Position numbers and translations under genes: made by a program. Under the pieces are notes generated by a model. The model had not been told where the DNA came from. It was given only the letters and a program-made list of their open reading frames with translations, and made no database searches. Source: Myxococcaceae bacterium (GTDB lineage: Bacteria; Myxococcota; Myxococcia; Myxococcales; Myxococcaceae). From it: a stretch of DNA of 64,000 nucleotides. Within the stretch, counting starts at the first letter, position 1. Every line of letters begins with the position of its first letter. Shown in pieces: positions 35,801 through 45,600 of this stretch. The stretch is taken from contig JAIBBR010000001.1 in assembly GCA_019694575.1 (NCBI GenBank), positions 62,001 to 126,000 of the forward strand, read 5' to 3'.

Positions 35801-36727
35801 CAGCTCATGCTCACGGCCTACCATGCGCGGCGCCGCCAAGTAGCTGGGCCGCTCGAGAGGTGGCACTTCGCCAAAGGGGTAGCTCGAGCCTTCGACGGTG
35901 GCCCGCAGGGCGTCGAAAGCCTCAGCGGCCATGGGAAAACGGTGGTCTGGGTCTTTCTCGAGCAAGCGCATCACCACCGCTTCGAGCGCAACAGAAACAT
36001 GGGCGGCCGCCGCCCGTAGCGGCAGGGGCGGTTCTTCTCGGTGAAGAAACAGCCAGGCGCCCCCCGACGCGCCGGGTTCAGGCTGAAAGGGAGGTTGGCC
36101 GGCCAGCAATTCGTAGAGCACCATGCCCAGCGAATAGAGATCGCTGCGAGGGTCGACGGGCTCGCCACGCGTCTGCTCGGGCGAAATGTAGCGCAGAGAA
36201 CCCATTAACTGGCCCACTGCCAGCGAATCTTCTCGGCCGCCTTGTTTGGCGATACCGAGGTCTGAGAGCTTGAACTGCTGCCCGCCGTTGGCGTGCGGAG
36301 TAACGAGAATGTTCTGCGGCTTGATGTCGCGGTGAACAATCTGGCGCGCGTGCACGTGATCTAACGCCGCGAGAATTTGCAGGCCCATGTCGACCGCGGC
36401 GTCGGGGTTCGGCCATTTTTCACGCGAAAGGCTGCTGCCTTCGACATATTCCATGGTGAAGAACCACTGGCCGTCTGCTTGGCCTAATTCGTAGGCCTGT
36501 ACGCAGTTAGGGTGTTTGAGGCGAGCGGCTGAACGGAATTCACGTTGAAAGCGGGTGATGTCGAGCGCCCCACGCTGGTTGGTTAAAAACTTGAGGGCGC
36601 AGGGTTGTTTTTTCAGGGTGTCGGTCGCGCGGTACACCACGCCCATGCCGCCTTCGCCGAGCATGCGCTCTAGGCGAAAACGGTTGGCGATCAGCTGCCC
36701 TTCGGTCCAGTTCGATGAGGTTTCCAT
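32879..36727 (-). CDS. Giant Ser/Thr kinase with AAA-type ATPase and TPR region (copy A)
   Basis: Protein of 1282 residues. Kinase domain (about 16-290): GEGGMGVV loop at 24-31, ATP lysine Lys46, HRD at 132-134 in VHRDIKPQNIL, and DLG at 156-158 in place of DFG. An ATPase module follows with Walker A SGEAGVGKSR near 350 and a second core with LLIEDAQWADTPTLALLG. The rest is helical repeat (TPR-like). This is the layout of AAA-type signal-sensing kinases of myxobacteria (PknK-like). Asp of the kinase catalytic loop is intact. The start at 36727 gives METSSNWTEG; a long in-frame stretch before it looks non-coding. Nineteen bases downstream of copy B. Confidence 0.93.
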   Translation of the reverse strand: METSSNWTEGQLIANRFRLERMLGEGGMGVVYRATDTLKKQPCALKFLTNQRGALDITRFQREFRSAARLKHPNCVQAYELGQADGQWFFTMEYVEGSSLSREKWPNPDAAVDMGLQILAALDHVHARQIVHRDIKPQNILVTPHANGGQQFKLSDLGIAKQGGREDSLAVGQLMGSLRYISPEQTRGEPVDPRSDLYSLGMVLYELLAGQPPFQPEPGASGGAWLFLHREEPPLPLRAAAAHVSVALEAVVMRLLEKDPDHRFPMAAEAFDALRATVEGSSYPFGEVPPLERPSYLAAPRMVGREHELATLYDFVSRGLDLQAHQPQRTLFISGEAGVGKSRIAGQLLNLTERHRARLVVCTCRAEPGAPYEPLAPLLQFLWRRPAPATAVPDVSLHGVTKANQQLTGVRDELNTLADNRTAATLNVNNRTVANTQTLVEDWAALIPTGAAAAGYDDREGQQWRFHRKVADQLLLACAQQRTILLIEDAQWADTPTLALLGFLQRAVATSERERMKVPWVVVMTSRPTPSTPAMQEFRDLCADYGGLTELPLKALGPEASVGLVASMLSLPADAQVEHFTRGLLARAEGNPLFLGQVLHALVAAKQLKRHTGRWNLDEVSVDSVLLPSTIRSAVGDRAARFSVGAQETLAAAAVIGRQFELILLQAVLDTEQWVVLDNIDELIRAGFVEELGEARFRFAHDRFREAIAERLSSEATRRLHLKIAAELEHELGRRSGVAADLAHHYAQASMPLKAYRYSVQAGDEAMNAYAFTKASDLYHSALTIAGNRSQRTDKSASNRLLQRHAEASLQAGRFEAAEASYGQRSARLTDPLAKAENLRMLADVEYRRGNAEQAGKLLEDVLRLLGFLVPDNGTRYWWGITRFSATYFIRLVTPAWVWPATKPAEKAALGIIARVCIQLSEHYYFRQYSMAAFYQIAALAVSERIGAGAELSIATAQQGFLIASHGIRGLGFYFLDRGRRFAQETTPMVQAWEELLRGMVHGFLGDVNENIAGLLRSEELLAVCPETLRLRQTIFQRAEAHLVACQLKQVQALSGHILELAGDLKDERSRGWGLMLQGMVAFRQGHHDVAVSLLEKAPSACRLGGDRNNELVAMSRLAMALACQGQLDRAVEVALEAGNEFDRMQLRNPTSNCHGTLLLMAGLLYQRDGHWSPEMARAVRRQTRAGAVYAFCVQYSRPLFELGRAFCLDARGDREAGAGHLGTALSHCEKLGLWGPLIDVHRLAAVYFAKQPEKAAHHLAEAQALLSKAAKATPHAPVLAA

Positions 36728-36746
36728 GGCGGGCGAAAAAAACGGG

Positions 36747-39700
36747 CTAAGCGGCGAGGGCCTCGGTGAAAACAGTAGAAGGTTGTTTGAGCCTGGCCAA
36801 CAGGGCATCGGCTCGTTGGGTGTGAAGGCGCGCCAGTTCAGGCTGTTGCTTCTGAAATACCAGTGCCGCCAAGCGGTGCACGTCGAGTAGCTCGCCCCAT
36901 AACAAGTGGCGCTCGCAATGCGCGATGGCGCGAGACAAATGCCGCTTGCCTTGCCGGTCTTTTCCTCGGGCGAAGCTGCACACCGCTCGGCCGGCTTCGT
37001 AGAGCGGCGTAGAATATTTGAAGCAGTAAGCATTGAAGAAGCCCCAGCGCTCGTAGTGCCGCACCGCGCGGGCGATGCTGGGGCTCCAACGGCCATCGCG
37101 CAGGTAGAGCAGCCCCGCCGCGGCCAAAAACGCGCCGTCGACCGCGGCCGTGGGGTTGCGCAGGTTCTTTTTGTTGAAGGCTTGCGCGGCGCCGAGGGTG
37201 ACCGCAACAGCCTGTTCGAGCTTGCCGTGGCAGGCGAGCGCCAGGCCGTGGCGCGAAGCAGCGACCAATTCGTAGTTGAGATCACCGCCGCGCCGACACG
37301 TATCGGCGGCTTGTTCGAGCATGGTGAGCGCGCCTTCACCTTTGCCAAGCCGAAAATCGAGCATGCCCTGCAGCAGCAAGCCCCAGCCACGCGAGCGTTC
37401 GTCTTTCAAGTCGGTGGCCAATTCCATCACCTGGGTGGCCAAACCCTGCACCTTGGTGAAGTCACCCGCCACCAAAAGCGCGTCGGCCCGCTGAAACCAT
37501 GTTTGCCGCAAACGCAGCGTTTCGGGGCACAGGCCAAGCAGGCGTTCGCCGCGCAACTGGGCTTCCATGTTGGCGCGGGCGTCACCCAAGAAGCCATGCA
37601 CCATGCCGCGCATCATTTCTTCCCACGCTTGCTCGAGCGGGGTCGCGAGCTTGGCGTAGCGCTGGGCGCGGTCGAGAAAACGAAAGGCCAGGCCGCGCAA
37701 GCCGTAGCTGCCGAACAAAAAACCCTGCTGGGCGGCGGCGACCGAGAGCTCTCGCCCAGGGCCTACGCGCTCGGCGGTGGCCAACCCCGACAACTGGTAA
37801 AAGGCCGCGCGAAAGAAGTCGCTGAAATAAAAGTGCTCGGTGAGCTGGCTGCACACCCGGGCAATGATACCCAACGACGCTCTGTCTTCGGCCTTGGTCG
37901 GTGGCAGCAACCAAGGCGGTAGCCAAAGCCGCAGCAAGAAAACCAGCGTGTAGCGAAAAATGCCCGACCAGAGCTGAACGCCATTGCTGGGCACGCGAAA
38001 GCCGAGCAGCCGAAGAACGTCTTCGAGCAGATGCCCGGCCTGCTCGGTATTGCCTTTGCGATATTCGACGTCGGCCAACTGTCGCAAATTTTCGGCCTTG
38101 GCGAGCGGGGCTTCGAGCATCTCGAGGCGCTGGCCATAGCTGTGGGCGGCAGCGGCGAAGCGGCCGGCTTGCAAGCTGGCTTCGGCGTGCCGTTGCAGCA
38201 AGCGCTTGCTGGGGCGGGGCTTTTTGAGGGCCGACGTGGCGAGCGCGGCCTGGTACAAATCGCTCGCTTTGGTGAAAGCGTACGCGCGCATCGCTTCGTC
38301 GCCTGCCAAGACCGAATAGCGGTACGCCTTGAGCGGTTTTTGTGCTTGCGCGAAGTGGTGAGCCAAGTCGGCGGTCACGCCGTGGGTGGTGCGGGGCAGG
38401 CGCTCGAGCTCTTCGGCCACTCTCAAGTGCAGTCGCCGTGACTCGTCGGCATTGAGCTGTTCGGTAATGGCTTCGCGAAAGCGGTCGTGCACGAAGCGAA
38501 ACTGCGCTTCACCCAGTTCTTCGATGAAGCCAGCGCGAATCAGCTCGTCGACGCTGTCGAGCACCACCGGCTGCTCGACCTTCAGCACACCCTGCAGTAC
38601 GTCTAAACTGAACTGCCGGCCGATGACGGCGGCGGCGGCGAACGTTTCTTGCGCCCACACCGAGCAGCGCGCCGCGCGATCGCCCACGGCGCTGCGTACG
38701 GTTGACGGCAACAACACCGATTCCAACCGCACTTCGCTCAGGTTCCAGTCGCTGCCTTGCCGCCGCAAATGTTTGCCCGCCACCAGCGCATACAAAATTT
38801 GCCCCAAGAAAAGGGGGTTGCCTTCGGCGCGGGCGAGCAGGGCGCGCGTCAGCCGTCGCACCTCTTCATTGACCGGTACTGAAAGCATCGACGCCACCAG
38901 CTCGGTGGCTGACTCTGGCTCGAGCGCCTTCAAGCGCATGTCGACGAAGCCGTCGTACTCGGTGCAGAGCGCTTTCAATTCTTCGAGGGGGGGTGAAGCG
39001 GGAGAAGGCCGGTGGGTAATCACCACCACCCACGGCACGCGGTGGCGTTCTCGGTGTGTGGTGGTGGCGGCACGCAAGATGAAGCCGAGCAGCGCCAGGG
39101 TCGGCGCATCGGCCCATTGCGCGTCTTCGAGCAACAAAATGTGACGGCGCTGCGAGCACACGGCGAGCACCTGATCTGCCACCCGGCGTTGAAAGCGCCA
39201 CTGCTGGCCTTCACGATCGTCGTAACCCGCCACGGGTTGACCTTTGGGCAAGCTGATGGTCTCGGCGACCGTGGGCGTGTCGGCCGACGCCATGGTGTGT
39301 GTTTCAGAAGCCGAGGGGGCGACGCGGGTGGTGTTTTCAGACGTTTTCGACGGAGCCCTTCGCCACAAATAGTCCATCAAGGGGGCGAGCGGCTCGTAAG
39401 CGGCTCCGGGCTCAGCGCGGCAGGTGCACACCATCAGGTGCGCGTTGTTGCTCTCAGCCAGCTTGAGCAATTGGCTGGCGATGCGTGACTTGCCCACCCC
39501 GGCATCGCCTGAAATGAAGAGCGCGCGCTGGGGTTTGGCCGAGCGGCCGTCGAGCCCTTGGGCGACGAAATCTGCAAGGGCAGTGAGCTCGGCTTTGCGG
39601 CCAACGAAGCGGGGCGCCGACAAATAGCTGGGCCGTTCGAGTGGAGGCAGCTCGGTGAAAGGGTACGCGCTGTCTCGTGAAATGCAGCGTTTCAAGTCAT

Positions 39701-40517
39701 CGAACGCCGCGGCGGCCATGGGGTAACGGAGCGCCGGGTCTTTCTCGAGCAGGCGCATCACCACGCGCTCAAGCATGGGTGATGCTTCAAACGCCACGTC
39801 GCACAGAGGGGTGGGTGGGTAGTCGCGGTGCAGCCACAGCCAAGCCGACCCGCCCGCATTGGTTTCAGGTATGAATGGAGGTCGCCCGGCGATCAATTCG
39901 TAGAGCACCATGCCCAACGAATAGAGATCGCTGCGAGGGTCGACCGGTTCACCCCGCGCTTGTTCGGGCGAAATATAGCGCAGCGAGCCCACCAGTTGAC
40001 CAACCGCCACCGCGTCGTCATGGCCTGCTTGTTTGGCAATACCCAGGTCAGAAAGCTTGAAACGCTGCGGGCCATTGGGGGCGCCAGACACCAAAATATT
40101 CTGCGGCTTGATGTCGCGGTGAACGATCTGGCGCGCGTGCACATGGTCTAACGCGGCGAGCATTTGCAGACCCATGTCGACGACGGCGTCGGTGTTGGTC
40201 CACTTGGAGCGCAGCAGGCTCTGGCCCTGCACATATTCCATGGTGAAGAACCAGTGCGCGTTGTCGTGGCCGAGCTCGTAGGCGCGCACGCAGTTGGGGT
40301 GGTTGAGCCGCGCCGCTGAACGGAATTCGCGTTTGAACCGCGTGATGTCGAGATCGCCGCGTTGGTTGGTGAGAAACTTCAGCGCGCACGTTTCGCTTCG
40401 CTGCAGATCAGTCGCGCGGTACACGACGCCCATGCCCCCTTCGCCGAGGAGGTGATCGAGCCGAAAGCGATTCGCAATCACTTGGCCCTCCGTCCATCGT
40501 TCGGGAGCGGCAGGCAT
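36747..40517 (-). CDS. Giant Ser/Thr kinase with AAA-type ATPase and TPR region (copy B)
   Basis: Protein of 1256 residues and close paralogue of copy A, with the same domain order: GEGGMGVV loop, Lys47, HRDIKPQN with Asp135, DLGIAKQ, then a Walker A SGDAGVGKSR near 350, LLLEDAQWADAPTLALLG, and a helical C-terminal half. Long runs are nearly identical to copy A around the HRD loop, the activation segment (RYISPEQARGEPVDPRSDLY) and the ATPase core. They diverge in a 30-60 residue linker just before GYDDREGQQW. The pair is a tandem duplication. The divergent MutS-like gene is 149 bases to the right. Confidence 0.94.
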   Translation of the reverse strand: MPAAPERWTEGQVIANRFRLDHLLGEGGMGVVYRATDLQRSETCALKFLTNQRGDLDITRFKREFRSAARLNHPNCVRAYELGHDNAHWFFTMEYVQGQSLLRSKWTNTDAVVDMGLQMLAALDHVHARQIVHRDIKPQNILVSGAPNGPQRFKLSDLGIAKQAGHDDAVAVGQLVGSLRYISPEQARGEPVDPRSDLYSLGMVLYELIAGRPPFIPETNAGGSAWLWLHRDYPPTPLCDVAFEASPMLERVVMRLLEKDPALRYPMAAAAFDDLKRCISRDSAYPFTELPPLERPSYLSAPRFVGRKAELTALADFVAQGLDGRSAKPQRALFISGDAGVGKSRIASQLLKLAESNNAHLMVCTCRAEPGAAYEPLAPLMDYLWRRAPSKTSENTTRVAPSASETHTMASADTPTVAETISLPKGQPVAGYDDREGQQWRFQRRVADQVLAVCSQRRHILLLEDAQWADAPTLALLGFILRAATTTHRERHRVPWVVVITHRPSPASPPLEELKALCTEYDGFVDMRLKALEPESATELVASMLSVPVNEEVRRLTRALLARAEGNPLFLGQILYALVAGKHLRRQGSDWNLSEVRLESVLLPSTVRSAVGDRAARCSVWAQETFAAAAVIGRQFSLDVLQGVLKVEQPVVLDSVDELIRAGFIEELGEAQFRFVHDRFREAITEQLNADESRRLHLRVAEELERLPRTTHGVTADLAHHFAQAQKPLKAYRYSVLAGDEAMRAYAFTKASDLYQAALATSALKKPRPSKRLLQRHAEASLQAGRFAAAAHSYGQRLEMLEAPLAKAENLRQLADVEYRKGNTEQAGHLLEDVLRLLGFRVPSNGVQLWSGIFRYTLVFLLRLWLPPWLLPPTKAEDRASLGIIARVCSQLTEHFYFSDFFRAAFYQLSGLATAERVGPGRELSVAAAQQGFLFGSYGLRGLAFRFLDRAQRYAKLATPLEQAWEEMMRGMVHGFLGDARANMEAQLRGERLLGLCPETLRLRQTWFQRADALLVAGDFTKVQGLATQVMELATDLKDERSRGWGLLLQGMLDFRLGKGEGALTMLEQAADTCRRGGDLNYELVAASRHGLALACHGKLEQAVAVTLGAAQAFNKKNLRNPTAAVDGAFLAAAGLLYLRDGRWSPSIARAVRHYERWGFFNAYCFKYSTPLYEAGRAVCSFARGKDRQGKRHLSRAIAHCERHLLWGELLDVHRLAALVFQKQQPELARLHTQRADALLARLKQPSTVFTEALAA

Positions 40518-40563
40518 GGGGCAATCGTAGGTCAGTTACGGGTTAGAGCGATCGTTCAGATTG

Positions 40564-40604
40564 ACTGTAAATTTAAAGTCGTGGCGCTTGCGTTGCACTG
40601 TAAA
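40564..40604 (-). promoter_or_regulatory. Direct repeats TTTACAGT upstream of the kinase genes
   Basis: On the plus strand ACTGTAAA occurs at 40564-40571 and 40597-40604, exactly 33 bases apart (about three helical turns). They lie 47 to 87 bases upstream of copy B's start, so could bind an activator in phase. Evidence is repeat spacing only. Confidence 0.4.
40582..40597 (+). promoter_or_regulatory. Sigma-54-like promoter sequence, direction away from kinase genes
   Basis: TGGCGCTTGCGTTGCA fits the -24/-12 consensus TGGCRYR-N4-TTGCA with GG and GC ten bases apart. It points rightwards, into the antisense side of the MutS-like gene, and no gene begins soon after it. It may be chance, or drive an unseen short transcript. 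Confidence 0.3.
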
Positions 40605-40665
40605 ATGAGAACGGCATGCAAATGAATTGGGCCTGTCGGCAAGAGACATAGAGGCGTATTTGCCC

Positions 40666-42468
40666 TTAAGAATGGGGCATGGGCACTCCTGCCGCCTCGA
40701 GCAGTTTGAGAGCGTTGGTGGTGGTGACGACACCGCGTTTCAGCTGGTAATCGAAGTGCATTTGCCCGTTGTGCACCTCATCAGAGAAGTGAACGTTGTG
40801 GGCGCGGGTGTCGCCGGTCCACTCCGTGAGCGACAGATCGTGGGTGGTGATCGCCCCTGAAGCCCCGCTCAGCAAAAGCTGCCGAACGACCTCACGCGAG
40901 GCGATCTGCCGCTCGCGGGCGTTGGTGCCCATCATCAACTCGTCGAGCAAGAAAAGGCACTGCCCTGGCTGTGCTTTTGCCGCGTCGAGCAACCGTTTGG
41001 TGCGCTGCACTTCGGCGTAAAAGTAAGACACGCCGCGCTCGAGCGAGTCTTTAATGCGCATGCTGGTGAGTACGTGTGGCTGAGAACAGCGCAACGTCTT
41101 GGCGCGCACCGGAGCGCCCGCGCGCGCCATTACCACCGCCAACCCCACCGTGCGAAGCAGCGTTGTCTTGCCCGACATGTTCGAGCCGGTGATCACCCAC
41201 ACTTCACCAGGGCCTTGAATCTGAAAGTCGTTGGCGACTGGCGCGTCGAGCAATGGGTGGCAGAGCGCTTCGGCGGTGAAGTGAAGCGGCCCGTCGCTGA
41301 TCTGGGGGAACACCGCGACCGGTTCTTCGTAGCGGTAGGTGGCGAGCGCGCTCAACGCCTCGAATTCAGCGAGCGCTTCGAACCACGCCCGTGCCCCTTG
41401 CCCATGGGCGCGCCGCCACGTTTCGAGCCGGTGCAGCCAGTGCAGGTCCCACAGCAAGAGCCAATTGAGCACTGCGTGAAATTGCGATGAGTGGCGCAGC
41501 TCGGCGAAACCGAGCAAGCGTTCGAAACGGGTCAGCCGTTGGGGAACAGGCAGGGCGCCTTCGGCGATGCCAGCGCGCAGTCGTTTCAGCAGCGGGTGTG
41601 TCAATTGTGACTTGGCGATCGCCGTGAAGATCGGGGCGAAACGCACGAAGCCGCTCTCGGCTTGGGTGAGCTGCGTGTACATCGCGCCCAACCGCTTGTT
41701 GGTCAGGCCCACCACCAGGGCTTGGGCGGCGACGCAGGCCCAACCCCATGACGACGAAATGACATTGTCATAAGCGAGCGAGCACACCACGAAGGTGATG
41801 GGAGGCAACACGTGCGCCAGAAAAAAGGCCCAGGCCGTTCCGGCCAAATGGTTTTTACCTTCGGTCCACTGAAGAAATTTTTCGGGGTCGGCTTTTTCAC
41901 TGCTCGCCACGCGCGTCTCGGTGATCAGCTCTTGGCGAAAATCGACTTGGTGCGAAAGCTCGTCGACCGCGCCTTGCCGCTCGGTGAGCTCGGCGGTGGT
42001 GGCCCGTGGCGAAGCGAGCCACTCGGCCAGCCGCGCTTCTCCGCGTTGGGTGCCGGTTTCATCGAGCCGTTGAAAGAGCGAGGCCGGCCCAAAGAGATCG
42101 AGATCAGGCGCATTGAGGTGATCAGCCGAAAGATATTTTTCACCCGTCGATGAAAATTGTCGCCATTGCCCCGCCAAACGTTGCAGGCCGCGTTGGTTGA
42201 GCGACTTGCGCACGGAGGCCCTGCGCTCTTGGTTCAGCACCCGCGAGTGAACCGAGGCGAGAAAAGCGAACGCCGCCAGTGACAGCATGCCCGCCCAAAG
42301 CCCCCACGCGGGCAGCTTGTGAAATGCCGTGGCGGTGATCAACCCAGCGCCGGCCAAGAAGGTGACGAGCCGGCCGTTCGCGAGCCACGCGCCCCGCTGA
42401 TCGAGTTGGCGCAGCACGTCGTCTAAGGCCTTGATCCGTTTCTCATATTCTAAGCGCGGTGGGTGCAT
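40666..42468 (-). CDS. Membrane-anchored MutS-like ATPase
   Basis: Protein of 600 residues with the MutS-type ATPase core at the C-terminus: Walker A GSNMSGKT at 428-435, Walker B LFLLDE at 505-510, and the ITTHD His switch further on. Before this are the lever-like helical segments, but the N-terminal mismatch-recognition domain is missing. Instead there are two pairs of membrane helices, about 34-50 and 54-72, and about 209-231 and 239-255. Such membrane MutS-related proteins are known from Bacteroidetes and other groups; their role is unclear. It is not expected to act in normal mismatch repair. Divergent from the surface operon. Confidence 0.9.
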   Translation of the reverse strand: MHPPRLEYEKRIKALDDVLRQLDQRGAWLANGRLVTFLAGAGLITATAFHKLPAWGLWAGMLSLAAFAFLASVHSRVLNQERRASVRKSLNQRGLQRLAGQWRQFSSTGEKYLSADHLNAPDLDLFGPASLFQRLDETGTQRGEARLAEWLASPRATTAELTERQGAVDELSHQVDFRQELITETRVASSEKADPEKFLQWTEGKNHLAGTAWAFFLAHVLPPITFVVCSLAYDNVISSSWGWACVAAQALVVGLTNKRLGAMYTQLTQAESGFVRFAPIFTAIAKSQLTHPLLKRLRAGIAEGALPVPQRLTRFERLLGFAELRHSSQFHAVLNWLLLWDLHWLHRLETWRRAHGQGARAWFEALAEFEALSALATYRYEEPVAVFPQISDGPLHFTAEALCHPLLDAPVANDFQIQGPGEVWVITGSNMSGKTTLLRTVGLAVVMARAGAPVRAKTLRCSQPHVLTSMRIKDSLERGVSYFYAEVQRTKRLLDAAKAQPGQCLFLLDELMMGTNARERQIASREVVRQLLLSGASGAITTHDLSLTEWTGDTRAHNVHFSDEVHNGQMHFDYQLKRGVVTTTNALKLLEAAGVPMPHS

Positions 42469-42546
42469 GTCTCTTCAGCGCAGGGTGCCACGGCAGCTAG
42501 AAGACGACACTGGTTTTTCGCAAGCCAATGTCCTCATTGGTGGTTG

Positions 42547-42566
42547 CTTGACCGCCTGACGTCAAG
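42547..42566. promoter_or_regulatory. Inverted repeat CTTGAC-N8-GTCAAG upstream of the surface operon
   Basis: CTTGAC (42547-42552) and GTCAAG (42561-42566) form a perfect six-base inverted repeat, 79 bases upstream of the first gene of the surface-protein operon and about 79 bases from the divergent MutS-like start. It also contains TTGACC, a plausible -35 box. It might be an operator. Confidence 0.3.
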
Positions 42567-42644
42567 TAGGCACCATGCCGCATTTTTCAATGTTCCCCAA
42601 GGCCGTGGGGGCGCACCGTCGTCGAGCGTTTGTAAAGGTCACTC

Positions 42645-45600
42645 ATGCAAAAGTCTTTTCAAGTCACCGCGTTGCTGACTGCCGCCTTTGCTCTCTCTGT
42701 CGCAGGTTGCCGGTGCGACGAGCCGGGGCCCACCGTCAAGCCTGGTGAGTTGTCGATTGTGTTTGACGTCGACGGTGTTTCTACCTCTGGTGTCGACGCG
42801 GTCTACGACTTTGGCCAGGTGTACATGGGCACGCAGAAGAAGCTTGATTTGACGATCAAGAACACCGGCACAGGTTCGCTCTTCATCGACAAAGTCGAGA
42901 AAGACAGCGGCGACGCGGTGGCGATCGGTGAAGGTTTTAAAGAGATGAACCCGTTCTTCATCATCGACTACACAACCGTGACCGAAGTGCGCTCGGGTGA
43001 AGTCGCCAAGTTCTCGATGACCTTCGACGCGCTGCCTGACCCCGATGAAAACGTGAAGACGGTCAAGCACCTCTCGAAGCTTCGGGTGCTCACCAACAAC
43101 GCCGGCGGTGTGGTGGGAGCGGTGACTTTGAAGGGCGAAGCCGTGTCGGGGGTGTGCACCTTGCCTCGCACCATCGACTTCGGAGCTGTGGCGCGGGGCC
43201 AATCGTTCAACCAGTCGGTCACGCTGACCAACGCCAGCCCGCTCGCCACCACGGCCTTCGTGGGTGAAATTACCTCTAACGGCACACGCTCCCTGAACTT
43301 TACGTTCGCGCCTGAATCGTCGCGTGGCGAAGTGGCGTTGGCTGCGGGCCAGAGCAAAAAGGTGACCATCACTTTCTCGCCCACTGAAATCGACACTTAC
43401 GTGGCGATCGTGAAAATGCGGGCGGCCGCTGAATGTCCGGAGCAGAACGTTCGGCTGATCGGCAACGGCGTCGACACCGTACTTTCCTGGAGCCCTGGCA
43501 AAGCTTTCGATTCGATGATCGCCGGCACGCCGGTCGATTTTGGCTACGTGACGCCGAACATTCCCAACGGCACCGAGGGCTATTTGACCTTCGCCAACTT
43601 GGGGTTTTCGCCCGTGGCGCTTTCGTCGATGACCGCGTCATCGGTTGAATTCAAAGTGATCGACGGCGCGACGATGGCGGGTGCGGCCACGGTTCCCCCG
43701 AGCACCCGAAATGCCAACGGCGACATTGTGCCAGGCACGTTGACGCTCACCATGTCGTTCAAGCCGACGCTGATTGGCCCGCGCACCGGGGTATTGCGCA
43801 CCAATACTGACGTTGCACGTCAGCCGATGATCGCTCCCGCGCTCAAAGGTTACGGCGGTGGCCCCGACATCGACGTGAAGCCGGCGCCGGTGTTGAGCTT
43901 CGGCCGCGTCGGTTTCGTGGCAGGAGCGGCCACGCCCACTTTTGTGACGCGCAAGCTCACCATTCAGAACGCGGGAGCGGCGCCCACGCCTCCTGATCAG
44001 AAAGCCAACTTGCACCTGGGTGTCGCTGGCATGGGCACGCAGTACTTCACCGTCGAAGCGAAGCAGGGCGACGCTTCTGAAATTTGCATTGGCGACCCCA
44101 CCACCTGCGACGGCTCACTGCCGCTGACGGGGCCGGGTGCTTATGACCCGATGCAAGGCATCGAAGCGCGCGCGGGCCGTTCAATGCTCGACGTAGCGGT
44201 GCGCATCACGCCCAAGAGCATTGGCACCAAAGAGTTCGTGGTCACCGTTTATTCCAACGACCCTGACGAACCCGAAGTGAAGATCACCGTGCGGGCTGAA
44301 GCGGTGCTTTACCCCCCGTGCCGCTTCTCGCTGGCGCCGGCGGCGTTGAACTTCGGCTTGGTCACCCCGCCTGACTACAAAGACTTGAACTTCGTACTCA
44401 AGAACCTGGGCCAGCAGCCTGAAGAGGTGTGCTTGCTCTCGAACCTCGACCTGGCCATCGGCTCTGACCCCGTCTTCACGCTGCCGGCCGGGCCAATCAC
44501 CGACAAAGAATTGATGCCCAATGAGGCCATCACCGTCACGGTGCGCGCTTGGCCCCAAGGCACGTCGGGTACCACTCCGGCGCAGGTGATGGGAGCGGTG
44601 CGACTCAACATTTCGTCTGACGTGACACCCGAAAAAGACGTGCCGTTGAACGCGGCGATCGCCACCGGCTGCCTGACCATTGCTCCCCACGATCTCGACT
44701 TCGGCACGGTGAAGAAAGACTGCAACTCGTTCACCCGTCAGTTCGCGGTTTACAATACGTGCGACACCAATGTGACGGTGCAAAGCTTTCAAATGGTAGC
44801 TCCCGCGGGTGAGCCGGCGGGTGGCCCCAACTGCCCCGGAACCATGTCGTGCCCCGAGTTCATCTTGGTCAGTTCGGCGGGCATTTCACCGGGAACGGTC
44901 ATTACGCCCGCCAACAGCACGCCCAACAGCTTTTCGGTGAAGTACCACCCGATCAACTACGGCCCTGACAATGGCGCCTTCTTGTTGAAGGTGACCCAGT
45001 CGGGGCAAATTGTCGACTACCTGGTGACGCTGCGCGGTAACGGCGACACCATGGGCATCAACACCGACACCTTCAAGCAAGACACCAAGCCCAAAGCCGA
45101 CATTTTGCTGGTGATTGACGATTCATGCTCGATGGACGACAAGCAAAACGCGCTCTCGCAAAACTTCGACGCATTCATCAAATATGCCTCGAGCGCGCAG
45201 GTCGACTATCACATTGGTGTCACCACCACTGACATGGGCAACTATGGAGGCCGCATTCTCGGTGACGCCAGCAACCCCAAAGTGCTCACGCCGACCACGC
45301 CTGACGTCGAGAACAAGTTTCGCGCCAAGGTGAAGGTGGGTATCGGAGGCGGCACCGAAGAGTCGGCGGCTCCGTCAGTGGCCGCTTTGACGGCACCGCT
45401 GATTACCGCCGACAACCAGGGCCTGTTGCGGCCCGACGCTTTTCTCGCGGTGGTGGTGGTGACAGACGCCGGCGACCAATCGGCCTTGGCGACCAGCTTC
45501 TACCAAAATGCCCTGCTCAACATTAAGGGCCTGCAGCGGGCTTCGCAGTTTTCGTACAACGTGATTGGCCCCTTCGCTCCCACTCCGGCGGGGGCCTGCA

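Noticed and set aside
36728-37390. Upstream extension of kinase copy A by 221 residues
   Set aside because: The extension lies on the other reading of copy B's C-terminal end and contains Arg/Ser-rich non-family sequence; the kinase start METSSNWTEG aligns with copy B's start.
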